Assembly (NCBI GenBank): GCA_016935885.1
Contig: JAFGQA010000488.1
Span: 1 to 12,404, forward strand
Length of the DNA stretch: 12,404 nt
Reading direction: 5' to 3'
Origin: Phycisphaerae bacterium
GTDB taxonomy: Bacteria; Planctomycetota; Phycisphaerae; UBA1845; UTPLA1
The position numbers and the translations under genes were made by a program. Below the pieces are notes generated by a model that searched no databases, was not told where the DNA came from, and saw nothing but the letters and a program-made list of their open reading frames with translations. This document shows positions 1 to 7,024 of the stretch, one piece after another. The first letter of the stretch is position 1. Each line of letters opens with the position of its first letter.

Positions 1-216
1 AATAACATGATCGATTGCGCCGCTTGGCCGGCCTGCCGGCTTGCCGTTTGGCGGATCAACCGCTTAAGTTGTTTCTGCGCGGCTCCTAACGCCCCACGGG
101 ATGTCGCCGGCCCGCCCGGCGCAGGCACGGCTCGAGGCTGCGAGTGGGCCGGTCGGAACCAGATTCCACGATGCTTCGCCGTTGCCGGCCGCGTGCTGAT
201 CGGCGACGGTGATCGC

Positions 217-1332
217 CTACGAAGGTGTATCGCCCTGTTGAGGTTTCTCCCGTGGCTTCTCCTCCGTCTTCTGTTCTGCCTTCTCCTCCACCTCCTGTCT
301 TGGCGGTTGGGGCTTCGAGGTCGTCTCTTGGCTCCTCCTTCTCTTCTGCTCCTCTCGCTCCTTGATGGAACTGACGGCGACCCTGTCCTTTGTGGTCATC
401 TCCAGGTTCATGATCGACGGCTGTCCCCCGCTCATCTTCGCTTCAATCTTCAAGGAGGCATCCTGGACCTGCTCCACGAACTGGCCGAGTTCCACGTCGA
501 AGGTGGCTGTTCCGCTGATCTGGCCGGACTGGAACCCGAATGAGAACCCCGCCCCCTCTCGCTCTTTGGGCTCGCCGATTTTGGTCACGGTGGCCTGATA
601 AGACACAGAGGCCTGTCGCCGACCTTCCTTCTCGCTGACGCTGTCCAGCTTGACCTTGTAGGCGTAATGCAAATCACCAAGCTGCGGATCGGGCTGCAGG
701 TAGGATTTCTCCCAGGTCTCGCCGACCTTCACCTCCTTGTTGGGATAGATCACGTAACGCGAGTGGCCCCACGTGCTCTTGTAGCCCTCGTCGGTCATGC
801 CCGGCATGAACATGCCCCACAGTTCGTTACCGGCGGCATCCTTCTCGACCTTCTCGACGATCGCCGCCATGCCGCTGAATGACTTGGCGGCGTAGTCTTT
901 GTCCAGGACGAGCGTCACAGTCGTGCCCATCATGGGCCGGAACAACGCCGCGACCGCACTGTTCTGCGCTTCGTCCTTGAGGTCGGTGTCGTACGAGATC
1001 GGGCCAACCCTGGCCGTCTTGCCGACGAATGCCCTGCGATCGAAAGTCAATTGAAGGTGGGTCTCACCATCCTTCACCGATTGCACTTCCTGGATCATGC
1101 CCATGATCTGGCGTGCATCCACCAGCACCGTTGTGTGTTCAGCGATCTGGCCGCCGGGGATCTCCTGTTTGACGTCCCCGGTCCTCTCGATGTAGCAGGT
1201 CTGCCCGGGCTTGAATTTCGGCTTGATCATCACCGACTGTCCGGCCGCCTGAATGGCCGGAAGCATCGCGATCACCGATGCGACGAGGACGAAACGACTG
1301 TGCGTACGTGTTCGATTCTTCGTAGGAACCAT
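217..1332 (-). CDS. Secreted protein of unknown function (DUF6263-like)
   Basis: The predicted protein has 371 residues. It begins with a basic stretch (KNRTRTHSR) and a hydrophobic core (FVLVASVIAMLPA) ending near Ala-Ala-Gly-Gln, a typical Sec signal peptide, so the product is probably exported. The middle is rich in beta-strand-like segments and has a WGMFMPG stretch and a KVGETWEKSY segment; a VG-x-T-W motif of this kind is seen in DUF6263-type envelope proteins. The last 45 or so residues are a Lys/Glu/Arg/Gln/Pro-rich, probably disordered tail. I chose the ATG at 1332 because AAAGGA lies 5 nt upstream; an in-frame TTG at 1368 would add 12 residues but has no Shine-Dalgarno and would spoil the signal peptide. 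No catalytic motif is visible and the function is unknown. It stands alone on the minus strand, divergent from the small lipoprotein gene at 1604. Confidence 0.85.
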   Translation of the reverse strand: MVPTKNRTRTHSRFVLVASVIAMLPAIQAAGQSVMIKPKFKPGQTCYIERTGDVKQEIPGGQIAEHTTVLVDARQIMGMIQEVQSVKDGETHLQLTFDRRAFVGKTARVGPISYDTDLKDEAQNSAVAALFRPMMGTTVTLVLDKDYAAKSFSGMAAIVEKVEKDAAGNELWGMFMPGMTDEGYKSTWGHSRYVIYPNKEVKVGETWEKSYLQPDPQLGDLHYAYKVKLDSVSEKEGRRQASVSYQATVTKIGEPKEREGAGFSFGFQSGQISGTATFDVELGQFVEQVQDASLKIEAKMSGGQPSIMNLEMTTKDRVAVSSIKEREEQKRRRSQETTSKPQPPRQEVEEKAEQKTEEKPREKPQQGDTPS

Positions 1333-1403
1333 GTCTTTCCTTTCACTCCGCTTGTATGCAAGCCTCAACCGGGACCGGTTCCCGGCGATTCAAGGTCATC
1401 GCC

Positions 1404-1409
1404 ATTATA
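1404..1409 (-). promoter_or_regulatory. Candidate -10 box for the secreted-protein gene
   Basis: The minus strand reads TATAAT exactly here, about 72 nt upstream of the ATG at 1332, inside the divergent intergenic region. At 17-bp spacing the upstream hexamer is TGTCAC, a poor -35 match. The perfect -10 and its position are seen; promoter activity is inferred. Confidence 0.4.
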
Positions 1410-1603
1410 CGGCGCCGCTCGGCCGCGTGACATCCCGTTGGCAGACACCGTCAGCACCCGTTATCCGGAACGTGGCGAGCCGGCACTGATTGGCTCCGCT
1501 TCTCGACAAAGATGCGGATTCTCCGCGGAGTAGACGACCAGAATCCACGCTCTGGTAGGTGGCGGGAAATGACTCCTGGCCCCAACCGGAAAGGAACGGA
1601 ACA

Positions 1604-1867
1604 ATGCTTCGGACAATCAAGAATCGACTCGCTACGCTTTGCACATGCACGATGATCATCGCAGCCCCCATGTCGATGGATGGTTGCCTGCCGGAAGACG
1701 GCGTCGTGATCGGCGGCCATGGCAGTGGAGGGACATGGACCCAATCCACGGCGACCGCCACCGCGACGGCAACGCCCGACGGGGCCACGGCGTCATCGAC
1801 GGCGACGACCGAGACCGTAAGCTGGTGGAACCTCCTGTTCGGCGGCGGTTTCTGGGGTGGCAGCTAA
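1604..1867 (+). CDS. Small predicted lipoprotein with a C-L-P-E-D start
   Basis: This is the only plus-strand gene: 87 residues, ATG at 1604 preceded by AAGGAACGGA with about 8 nt spacing. An earlier in-frame ATG at 1559 has no ribosome-binding site. The N-terminus is basic, then hydrophobic (LATLCTCTMIIAAPMSM), then D-G-C-L-P-E-D, consistent with a lipoprotein signal cleaved before Cys, although Met at -3 and Asp at -2 make the lipobox imperfect. The mature part continues GVVIGG, a long Thr/Ala-rich stretch and a Trp/Gly/Phe-rich end (WWNLLFGGGFWGGS). The C-L-P-E-D sequence followed by Val-Ile-Gly matches the proteins at 6169-6360 (CLPEDAFKQVLGE) and 6440-6703 (CDPEVRDAVLGG), so I regard it as a diverged member of the same family. 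It ends at an intrinsic terminator. Function unknown. Confidence 0.75.
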   Translation: MLRTIKNRLATLCTCTMIIAAPMSMDGCLPEDGVVIGGHGSGGTWTQSTATATATATPDGATASSTATTETVSWWNLLFGGGFWGGS

Positions 1868-1914
1868 AGACCACGCGGGCCGTCACACGGAGGGCATCGC
1901 GACGGCAACACAAC

Positions 1915-1954
1915 CGGCGGCATCCGTGAGGATTGCGGATGTCGCCGTTTTCTT
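1915..1954 (+). terminator. Rho-independent terminator of the small lipoprotein gene
   Basis: An 11-bp stem (CGGCGGCATCC at 1915-1925 with GGATGTCGCCG at 1937-1947, one G-U pair) encloses an 11-nt loop and is followed at once by TTTTCTT. It lies 48 nt after the stop codon at 1867. The T-run is on one side only, so it acts for the plus strand and not for the convergent comEC. Confidence 0.85.
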
Positions 1955-2024
1955 ATCGGCTGGCTGGCCTTCATCTGTGGGATCGACATGTCTGCCACGA
2001 ATGAAGACAGTATCCTGCGGCGCG

Positions 2025-4640
2025 TCAGTCGTCTGCCGTCACGGCTCGTGCCGTCAGCTCGCCGTCTTGGATTCGCACGAGGATGCAGCCGTCATCCGCG
2101 GTGTTGAAGTACTGGCGATCGCCGGCGAAACGCTCGATGTCATTCGTGGTCAAGCTGCGGCGCTGGCCGGAGGAGCGGATGGCGACCCGCGGATCGACGG
2201 ACGCGATGAACCGGGCGGTGTTGTGGACGACGCTCCCGTGATGCGGAAGGGCGAGGGCGTCCGCCTTGATCTCGACATCCGCCTTGGTCTCGGCGTCGGC
2301 CATGAGGGAGGCCATGCCCATCTCGGCGATATCGCCGGTCAGCAGGATGGAACGGCCCTGATAGGTGATTCGCAGCACCGTAGAGCCTTCGTTGGCGTCG
2401 ATGACGGGGCGTCGGTCTGCGGCAGGTGGCCAGATTGCTTGAACGATGGCATCGCCCATGTCGTCAAATGTGTGCCGACCGTGTGTCACTTCGATGGGGA
2501 TGCCCAGGCTCCGCATTTCGTTCAGGAACCGGCGGGAGGATGATCCTTCAGTGGCGAATGGCTCGAACTGGTCGTTGACGACGACGCGGCCGATGTCGAT
2601 GTCCTTCGCAATCGCCTTGATGCCGCTGAAGTGGTCGAAGTTGGCATGTGAGACGAAGATGGTGTGAATCCGATCGATGCCGCGATGCTTCAGAAAGGCT
2701 GCGCCCACGGGGCCCACATCAAACGAGGAGCGCGTGCCGAAATCATAGACCAGGACCTTGTTGTCAGGCAGTTCGATGACGGTGCCGGTCCCGTTGCCCA
2801 CGGCGAGCATCCAGACTTGCAGGGCACCCGGTTCCGCGCGGGCCCACCGCGGTGGGATCGCCCACCACAGGATCAGCACGAGCGCGAGCACCTTGAAGGC
2901 GTGTTTCCAGGGAATCCAGGATCGCCTGTAGACCCAGACGCCCAAGACGGCGTAGACCGCCAAGATCCAGGCCAAGCTTGGGGACCGTCCGTCCAAGATC
3001 GTCCACGGCACGCGCGCGAGCGCGTGGACAAAGCCCAACATCCCGGCGGTCAATGCACCTAGGAGCGGTCCAAAGATGGCGGAACTGGACGGGAGTAGGA
3101 GCCCCATGAGGAGTTTGATGAACCCAACACAGGTGGTGGGTGCAGCGATGAACCAAAGCAGGAAGGTTGCTACCGCACCCCAAGGGGTGAACTTGTTGAA
3201 GCAATAACAAGACAGGGGCGTGACGACGAACCACGCGGAAACCGCCAGAAGCCAGAACTGCACAAGCCAGTACAAGGGTCCGGATAGCTTCCCAGTAGGG
3301 CCCGGGCCAGGCTGGCGACCGATTTGCATCAAGGACACGAAGTATGCCCCCCGGTCAAAGAACCAAGCTACAACGGGCCATCGCGTCTTTTTGGCGATGA
3401 ACTTCGCGCACATCTCGGCGAGCGCCGGTTGAAAGCAAGCGAGCGCAAGCACGGCCAGGAAACTGAACTGAAACGCTGGACGAAACCAGTCCATCGGGTC
3501 CCTTATCAGAAGGATGACTGCGGACAATGCCAGCGAATTGACCAGGTTGGAGCCCGCGCCGCGGTACACACCAATGCACCAGACAATGGCAATGAGGGCG
3601 GCCCGCATAATCGATGGCCGAGGCTCAACGCACAACAGCAAGAGGACGAGCACGGTAACGACAAATATAGTCCTCTTTCTGTAATAGACGCCGAGCAACC
3701 GCAGCACCATCCACACCACGAAGGCCAGCCAGCCGACGTGCATACCGCTGGCGGCGAGGAAGTGGGCGTTGCCGGTGCGCACGAAGGCCTCGTTCATGGC
3801 GCGCGAGACCGCGCTGCGTTCGCCGAGGACCATGGCCGTCATGACGCCGGCGCCGGGGTCACCCGCCTCGAAGGCGTCATCCAGGAGATAGCCGCGCAGT
3901 CTTGCCCGCACCCTGTTCCGGATGCCCTGCCATCCGCCGGTGACGGCCTTGGCGACGACCACTACCGACTCGACGTGATCGCAGGACATGCCCACCAGCA
4001 GGCCGTTGCGTCGTTGGTGCAGGGCCCAGTCATAGGCGCCGGGGTTCTGTGGGCCGGCCGGTCTGTAGAGCCAGCCCGTCGTTTGGACTGTATCTCCGAC
4101 GTGCAGTGATAGGAGCGGGCCCCGGACGACGACGGCGACCTTGCCGCTGACGGGAATGGGGTCGTGCTGCCCGGCCACCTGCGTGGCCTCCAGGACGAGG
4201 CGGGTCTTGGGGCCCACGGGATAGGGCCTTGGCACGCCGGGCTCCGGCTCGGTGATCCTCGGCGGCAGAAGGACGCGCCCCTGGAGTTGGGCCAGGATCG
4301 GCTCGTCGTCGGTGAAGAAGACGATGTGGTCGTCGGCGAGCCAACGGTCCGCGATGGCGTGGCGCAATGAGCCGAGCCCCATCGCGGCAATCACGAGGGC
4401 GATGAAACTGGTCCAGACGGCCACGGGCCGTACGCGGCTCGCGGCGGGCAGGGCGACGGTTCCATAGATGAATGGCAGCACGCCGATCCCAAGCAACAGC
4501 ACAGAGCCCCACGTCGGCAGCGTCAGGATATCGTCAGCAACGATGCCAAGGATGATGCCGACGGCAACGGGCAGCAGCGGCGCTGGGGGTTTGGGCCTCG
4601 TCGGCGGGGGGATGCCGGGTTGGATGTCTTCGAGGGTCAT
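2025..4640 (-). CDS. comEC: ComEC/Rec2-family DNA uptake channel with C-terminal metallo-beta-lactamase domain
   Basis: The protein has 871 residues, a usual full-length ComEC size. In order it has N-terminal membrane segments and a DUF4131-type region with NPGAYDW, then the Competence domain with the signature HFLAASGMHVGW and the segment EPRPSIMRAAL, many further membrane helices, and from about residue 607 a metallo-beta-lactamase-like domain (SHANFDH near 664-670, LTGD near 767-770, PHHGS near 799-803). ComEC forms the inner-membrane channel for single-stranded DNA in natural transformation; the C-terminal domain is thought to be the nuclease degrading the other strand. The ATG at 4640 overlaps the stop of the upstream gene (ATGA), implying translational coupling. 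The reading frame stays open upstream to 5378, but that part lies over the neighbouring gene and is Arg/Pro-rich shadow sequence. Two metallo-beta-lactamase motifs deviate from consensus (see findings). Confidence 0.95.
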   Translation of the reverse strand: MTLEDIQPGIPPPTRPKPPAPLLPVAVGIILGIVADDILTLPTWGSVLLLGIGVLPFIYGTVALPAASRVRPVAVWTSFIALVIAAMGLGSLRHAIADRWLADDHIVFFTDDEPILAQLQGRVLLPPRITEPEPGVPRPYPVGPKTRLVLEATQVAGQHDPIPVSGKVAVVVRGPLLSLHVGDTVQTTGWLYRPAGPQNPGAYDWALHQRRNGLLVGMSCDHVESVVVVAKAVTGGWQGIRNRVRARLRGYLLDDAFEAGDPGAGVMTAMVLGERSAVSRAMNEAFVRTGNAHFLAASGMHVGWLAFVVWMVLRLLGVYYRKRTIFVVTVLVLLLLCVEPRPSIMRAALIAIVWCIGVYRGAGSNLVNSLALSAVILLIRDPMDWFRPAFQFSFLAVLALACFQPALAEMCAKFIAKKTRWPVVAWFFDRGAYFVSLMQIGRQPGPGPTGKLSGPLYWLVQFWLLAVSAWFVVTPLSCYCFNKFTPWGAVATFLLWFIAAPTTCVGFIKLLMGLLLPSSSAIFGPLLGALTAGMLGFVHALARVPWTILDGRSPSLAWILAVYAVLGVWVYRRSWIPWKHAFKVLALVLILWWAIPPRWARAEPGALQVWMLAVGNGTGTVIELPDNKVLVYDFGTRSSFDVGPVGAAFLKHRGIDRIHTIFVSHANFDHFSGIKAIAKDIDIGRVVVNDQFEPFATEGSSSRRFLNEMRSLGIPIEVTHGRHTFDDMGDAIVQAIWPPAADRRPVIDANEGSTVLRITYQGRSILLTGDIAEMGMASLMADAETKADVEIKADALALPHHGSVVHNTARFIASVDPRVAIRSSGQRRSLTTNDIERFAGDRQYFNTADDGCILVRIQDGELTARAVTADD

Positions 4641-5611
4641 CCGTGGATGAGGGGCTCGAATGCCCGATAGACTGCCAGGAGCGCCAATTGGGCGACCTGT
4701 CCCGCGGCGAAAAGAGACTGGCGCGTCTGGCCGGCTCCGCGTCGAGCCATGGCGACGGAGACCACGTAGGTCACTGCAAACACCAGCATGGAGATGACGA
4801 CGCCAATGAATCGGTTGTCCGCGCGGCTGAAGTAGATCGTGGTGAGGACAAGGGGCAGGATCGTCTGGCGGAGCAACCGTGTGGGCCGCATGGCCAGACC
4901 AAGGGCGGCGGTCTGGTCGTCGGTATGTCGGGCCGTCTTGCCAACCGTCGCGGCGACCAGAATGCCCCACCGTCCCCAAAGGGGCGCCAGGATCAGTGGC
5001 CGGAAGATCGGCCGGGGGTATATGAAGCTGAAGTAGTGTCGCCAGTCCGATTGAGAAGGCCACCATGTCGGCGCGTCGGAGATGCTCAGAACGAGCACCC
5101 ACTGGGACAAAACCGTCAGGGCCAGGACAAGCGTTCCGATCGGGGAGAGCGGCGTCATCGGATCGTGATCCGGCTGCCGTGGGCGAAGCCCGGTCAGGAG
5201 GTGGACTGTTCTTGCCAAGCCCAGGACGAGGAAGGGACCCGTCAGAAGGCATTCCATCAGGATGATGGTGAGCGCGGGCACGACGCGCGTGTTGCCTGTC
5301 TCGCCGAACACGCGCCAACTCGAGCGGAAGGCACCGGCCCAAAGCAGACCGATGAGGAGCCCGATCGGCACGATCCACGGCACGGCCCGGGCGAAGGCGT
5401 TCGCGTCGGTTGGGACGCGGCGAAACCCGAGGGGCAACAGATACCGCAGGGCGTGGCCCAGGCCGCGCAGGCGGGACGGCGACGTCGGCGCGTCGATCAT
5501 CCCGGGCACGTCCTGACGCGTTTCGGGCGTGCCCCGCACCGTGGGCGAGCTGGTCGTGCCGGCATCATCCTGCGGGCCTTCTGCTTGCGTGGATTCGGGC
5601 TCGGGCGTCAT
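4637..5611 (-). CDS. CobS-like multi-pass membrane protein lacking the catalytic acidic residues
   Basis: The protein has 324 residues: a hydrophilic Pro/Glu/Thr-rich N-terminus (about 1-50), then several membrane helices. By eye it aligns with cobalamin synthase CobS (adenosylcobinamide-GDP ribazoletransferase). FARAVPWIVPIGLLIGLL corresponds to the CobS N-terminal helix. FLVLGLARTVH (127-137) matches the FHLDGLADTCD active-site region, and AGQTRQSLFA (293-302) matches GGQTGDTLGA. The fold and spacing seem kept, but the Asp residues have become Leu, Arg, His and Gln, so ribazoletransferase activity is unlikely. The gene overlaps comEC by 4 nt and is probably cotranscribed with it, hinting at a role near the uptake channel rather than in vitamin B12 synthesis; that is inference. 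The ATG at 5611 has no clear Shine-Dalgarno, and Met38 (5500) is an alternative start. Gene existence is firm; the family call is moderately sure. Confidence 0.7.
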   Translation of the reverse strand: MTPEPESTQAEGPQDDAGTTSSPTVRGTPETRQDVPGMIDAPTSPSRLRGLGHALRYLLPLGFRRVPTDANAFARAVPWIVPIGLLIGLLWAGAFRSSWRVFGETGNTRVVPALTIILMECLLTGPFLVLGLARTVHLLTGLRPRQPDHDPMTPLSPIGTLVLALTVLSQWVLVLSISDAPTWWPSQSDWRHYFSFIYPRPIFRPLILAPLWGRWGILVAATVGKTARHTDDQTAALGLAMRPTRLLRQTILPLVLTTIYFSRADNRFIGVVISMLVFAVTYVVSVAMARRGAGQTRQSLFAAGQVAQLALLAVYRAFEPLIHG

Positions 5612-5921
5612 GGCTTGCTGTTGACCAATCGGACCGGCACTGCGTCGGGCGTCCTCTCGCGCCAGGCGTCTGCGGTCCCGCTTGCTCAGTGTATACCACG
5701 GTTTGCTCGCACGGGACAGCGGTGCTGAGCGCCCTTCGTGTATTCGGGGCCGGCAGGGGGCAGACCAACGACAAACGCAAAGCAGGCGTTCGAGGCGGAA
5801 CTGCGCCTGACTGGCTTACCGAGAAGGGTGGAAACTGTCTGGAAAGCTACGCCTCGCTGAGAGGATCAAGGGGCCGGAGGTTATGCGGCACCCGTGCCAG
5901 AAGCCCTTTCTGTACACGCCC
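5612..5921. other. 310-bp non-coding gap upstream of the CobS-like gene
   Basis: No credible gene lies here; the open frames are compositional shadows. On the minus strand TATACA occurs near 5690-5695 without a good -35 partner. A small stem (AGGCG at 5793-5797 with CGCCT at 5804-5808) is visible but has no T-run. The promoter of the cobS-like/comEC pair would be expected here, but I cannot place it. Confidence 0.4.
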
Positions 5922-6155
5922 TTACAGGCCGAGGATGTTCTGAATGATGATGTTTGCCGCGTCAATCAAGACGGTGTTCACCAGCGACTGCAACTCGAAG
6001 CTCAGGGCGCTGGCAAAATCGGGGTAACATGCCGTTGTCTGGAAAACCGGCAACGCGGCCATGGCGAGCAGGAGTGCCTTGCCCCAGCGGCCCCAGCGGC
6101 CCCAGCGAATGTTGCAGCGCTTCCGAATTCCACCGGATCGTGTTCGTCGTCGCAT
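5922..6155 (-). CDS. Small predicted lipoprotein with an A-C-Y-P-D start
   Basis: The product has 77 residues. A long, strongly basic N-region (MRRRTRSGGIRKR) runs into a Trp-Gly-Arg tandem repeat (residues 17-25), then a hydrophobic core (ALLLAMAALPVF) and Thr-Thr-Ala-Cys43-Tyr-Pro-Asp. The mature part is about 35 residues, amphipathic, ending I-I-I-Q-N-I-L-G-L. The lipobox is weak because Thr occupies -3. The ATG at 6155 has AGGAG about 10 nt upstream, and that site overlaps the stop codon of the preceding gene, so the two are probably translationally coupled. It is the last of three tandem genes with the same plan and the same C-x-P-[DE] start. Function unknown; membrane anchoring of a short amphipathic peptide is all that can be read from it. 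Confidence 0.72.
   Translation of the reverse strand: MRRRTRSGGIRKRCNIRWGRWGRWGKALLLAMAALPVFQTTACYPDFASALSFELQSLVNTVLIDAANIIIQNILGL
6082..6108 (-). repeat. Three tandem 9-bp units encoding Arg-Trp-Gly repeats
   Basis: The plus strand has CCCCAGCGG twice and then CCCCAGCGA. On the coding strand this gives three successive Arg-Trp-Gly units in the basic part of the signal sequence of the lipoprotein gene at 5922-6155. Copy-number change would keep the frame. Confidence 0.85.
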
Positions 6156-6168
6156 CGCCGAGCGTCTC

Positions 6169-6360
6169 CTAGATCAAGCCTAGCAGATTGTTGAATAACG
6201 TCCAGGTGAACGATTGAACGGCGACCGCCGCGGTGAACAGCATGTTCTCGCCGAGTACCTGCTTGAACGCATCTTCCGGCAGACAGCCGACGGCGTAGCT
6301 GAGAAAAAGGACCGGTAACAATTGCCCAAAACGTGCGTAATTCCATCGGGATCTTTTCAT
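6169..6360 (-). CDS. Small predicted lipoprotein with a G-C-L-P-E-D start
   Basis: The product has 63 residues: a basic start (MKRSRWNYAR), hydrophobic core (LLPVLFLSYAV), Gly-Cys26-Leu-Pro-Glu-Asp, and a mature peptide of about 38 residues that is largely hydrophobic or amphipathic and ends F-N-N-L-L-G-L-I. The ending resembles I-Q-N-I-L-G-L of the downstream neighbour, and CLPED is identical to the plus-strand protein at 1604. Only a distant GGAGG (13 nt) precedes the ATG at 6360, so translation may rely on the gene 79 nt upstream. It is followed after 13 nt by the next member, whose AGGAG site spans this stop codon. Function unknown. The conserved layout in three adjacent genes is the main argument that so short an ORF is real. 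Confidence 0.7.
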   Translation of the reverse strand: MKRSRWNYARFGQLLPVLFLSYAVGCLPEDAFKQVLGENMLFTAAVAVQSFTWTLFNNLLGLI

Positions 6361-6439
6361 GGCTCAGCCAACGCCTCCGATCGCGCCTTCTGTCTCAACC
6401 CACGTCGAGCCCGGACGTATGTTACCGGCTTTCCGCGGA

Positions 6440-6703
6440 TCAGGCGAGCCAGCCTGACAGGTTCTCGAAGACCGCCTTGACCACTGGCTGAGACGTTGTC
6501 GTCCCGGCGTCCTGTAGCGAGAGGAAGAAGGCGTTGATGACGCTGGTGATGAGGCCCGTCAGTGAGGTCTGAACGCCGCCGAGCACGGCGTCCCTTACCT
6601 CCGGGTCACAGCCGGTCAGGTTGAATTGCAGGGCCAATCCGCCAGCCAGCAGAGGGGCCCAAAGCTTGACGGTCAGCCACCGGGATACGCGACGCCGCTT
6701 CAT
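6440..6703 (-). CDS. Small predicted lipoprotein with an L-T-G-C-D-P-E start
   Basis: The product has 87 residues and is the first gene of the tandem set. The ATG at 6703 is preceded by AAAGGAGAT with 6 nt spacing, the strongest Shine-Dalgarno in the cluster; a longer in-frame reading from 6799 is Pro/Trp-rich and has none. The N-terminus is MKRRRVSRW, then a hydrophobic stretch, then L-T-G-C, a textbook lipobox, with Asp-Pro-Glu next. The Asp at +2 would, by the rule for E. coli-type sorting, favour inner-membrane retention. The mature part has two amphipathic stretches (V-L-G-G-V-Q-T-S-L-T-G-L-I-T-S-V-I and V-F-E-N-L-S-G-W-L-A) joined by a Thr/Ser-rich linker. Function unknown. Confidence 0.75.
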   Translation of the reverse strand: MKRRRVSRWLTVKLWAPLLAGGLALQFNLTGCDPEVRDAVLGGVQTSLTGLITSVINAFFLSLQDAGTTTSQPVVKAVFENLSGWLA

Positions 6704-7024
6704 TTGGATCTCCTTTGGTGTTCGCCACGGCCAGGGCCATGGGTTACCCGGCGAGGATGCTTCAGCCTGTGGAGGCACGCGAGGGGACCTCGGTACCACC
6801 GGCTGCTGGGCAGCGAGACACCGGCTCTGTCGCTGGTGCCAGACGTCTTGTGCCAGCCCGCGTCGCCAGATGCCGCGGCACCGTGCGACCCGCGCGAGGG
6901 CTTCCTCGCAGTATGTGTTTACACATCGGGTATTATTGGAGTTGCGGTTTAGTTAACAGATCACCGGGCCTTTGCCGCTCGGCCCCACGGAGCATGTCTG
7001 AAAAAAAGGGATGCTGACAGGTCC
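6704..7024. other. 321-bp non-coding gap upstream of the small-lipoprotein cluster
   Basis: I see no gene here. The segment 6907-6960 is clearly more A+T-rich than its surroundings. It holds a dyad (ATGTGT-TT-ACACAT, 6913-6926) and, on the minus strand, TAATAC-like sequence just upstream of it that could be a weak -10 box. The A7 tract at 7001-7007 reads as a T-run after alr but has no clear hairpin before it. If transcription starts near 6920, the leader of the first lipoprotein gene would be about 200 nt. Confidence 0.4.
6913..6926. promoter_or_regulatory. Dyad ATGTGT-TT-ACACAT, possible operator
   Basis: Two perfect 6-bp inverted arms are separated by 2 bp inside an A+T-rich patch about 210 bp upstream of the first small-lipoprotein gene. 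The symmetry is seen directly; binding by a regulator is inferred, and no particular family is indicated. Confidence 0.35.

Noticed and set aside
105..121. Hairpin CGCCGG-CCCGC-CCGGCG downstream of the secreted-protein gene as its terminator
   Set aside because: The stem is only 6 bp and no T-run follows on the minus strand; such G+C palindromes are expected by chance here.
7..543. Plus-strand frame with a leucine-rich hydrophobic segment
   Set aside because: The Leu-rich part is the complement of the Lys/Glu-rich tail codons of the secreted protein on the minus strand, so the apparent membrane segment is an artefact.
4641..5378. In-frame open extension upstream of comEC, giving a 1117-residue reading
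   Set aside because: It lies over the CobS-like gene in another frame and is Arg/Pro/His-rich with no domain, as expected for shadow frames in G+C-rich DNA. The ATG at 4640 with ATGA coupling and a normal ComEC N-terminus is much better.
4643..5728. Long plus-strand open frame opposite the CobS-like gene
   Set aside because: The translation is a Gly/Arg/Asp/Gln-rich mixture without hydrophobic core or motifs; it is the antisense shadow of a real membrane-protein gene.
5565..5780. Small minus-strand gene in the gap upstream of the CobS-like gene
   Set aside because: No ribosome-binding site, signal sequence or family resemblance, and it overlaps the start of the CobS-like gene in a different frame.
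6998..7024. Intrinsic terminator after alr using the T7 tract on the minus strand
   Set aside because: The T-run is real, but no stable stem of useful length lies directly before it.
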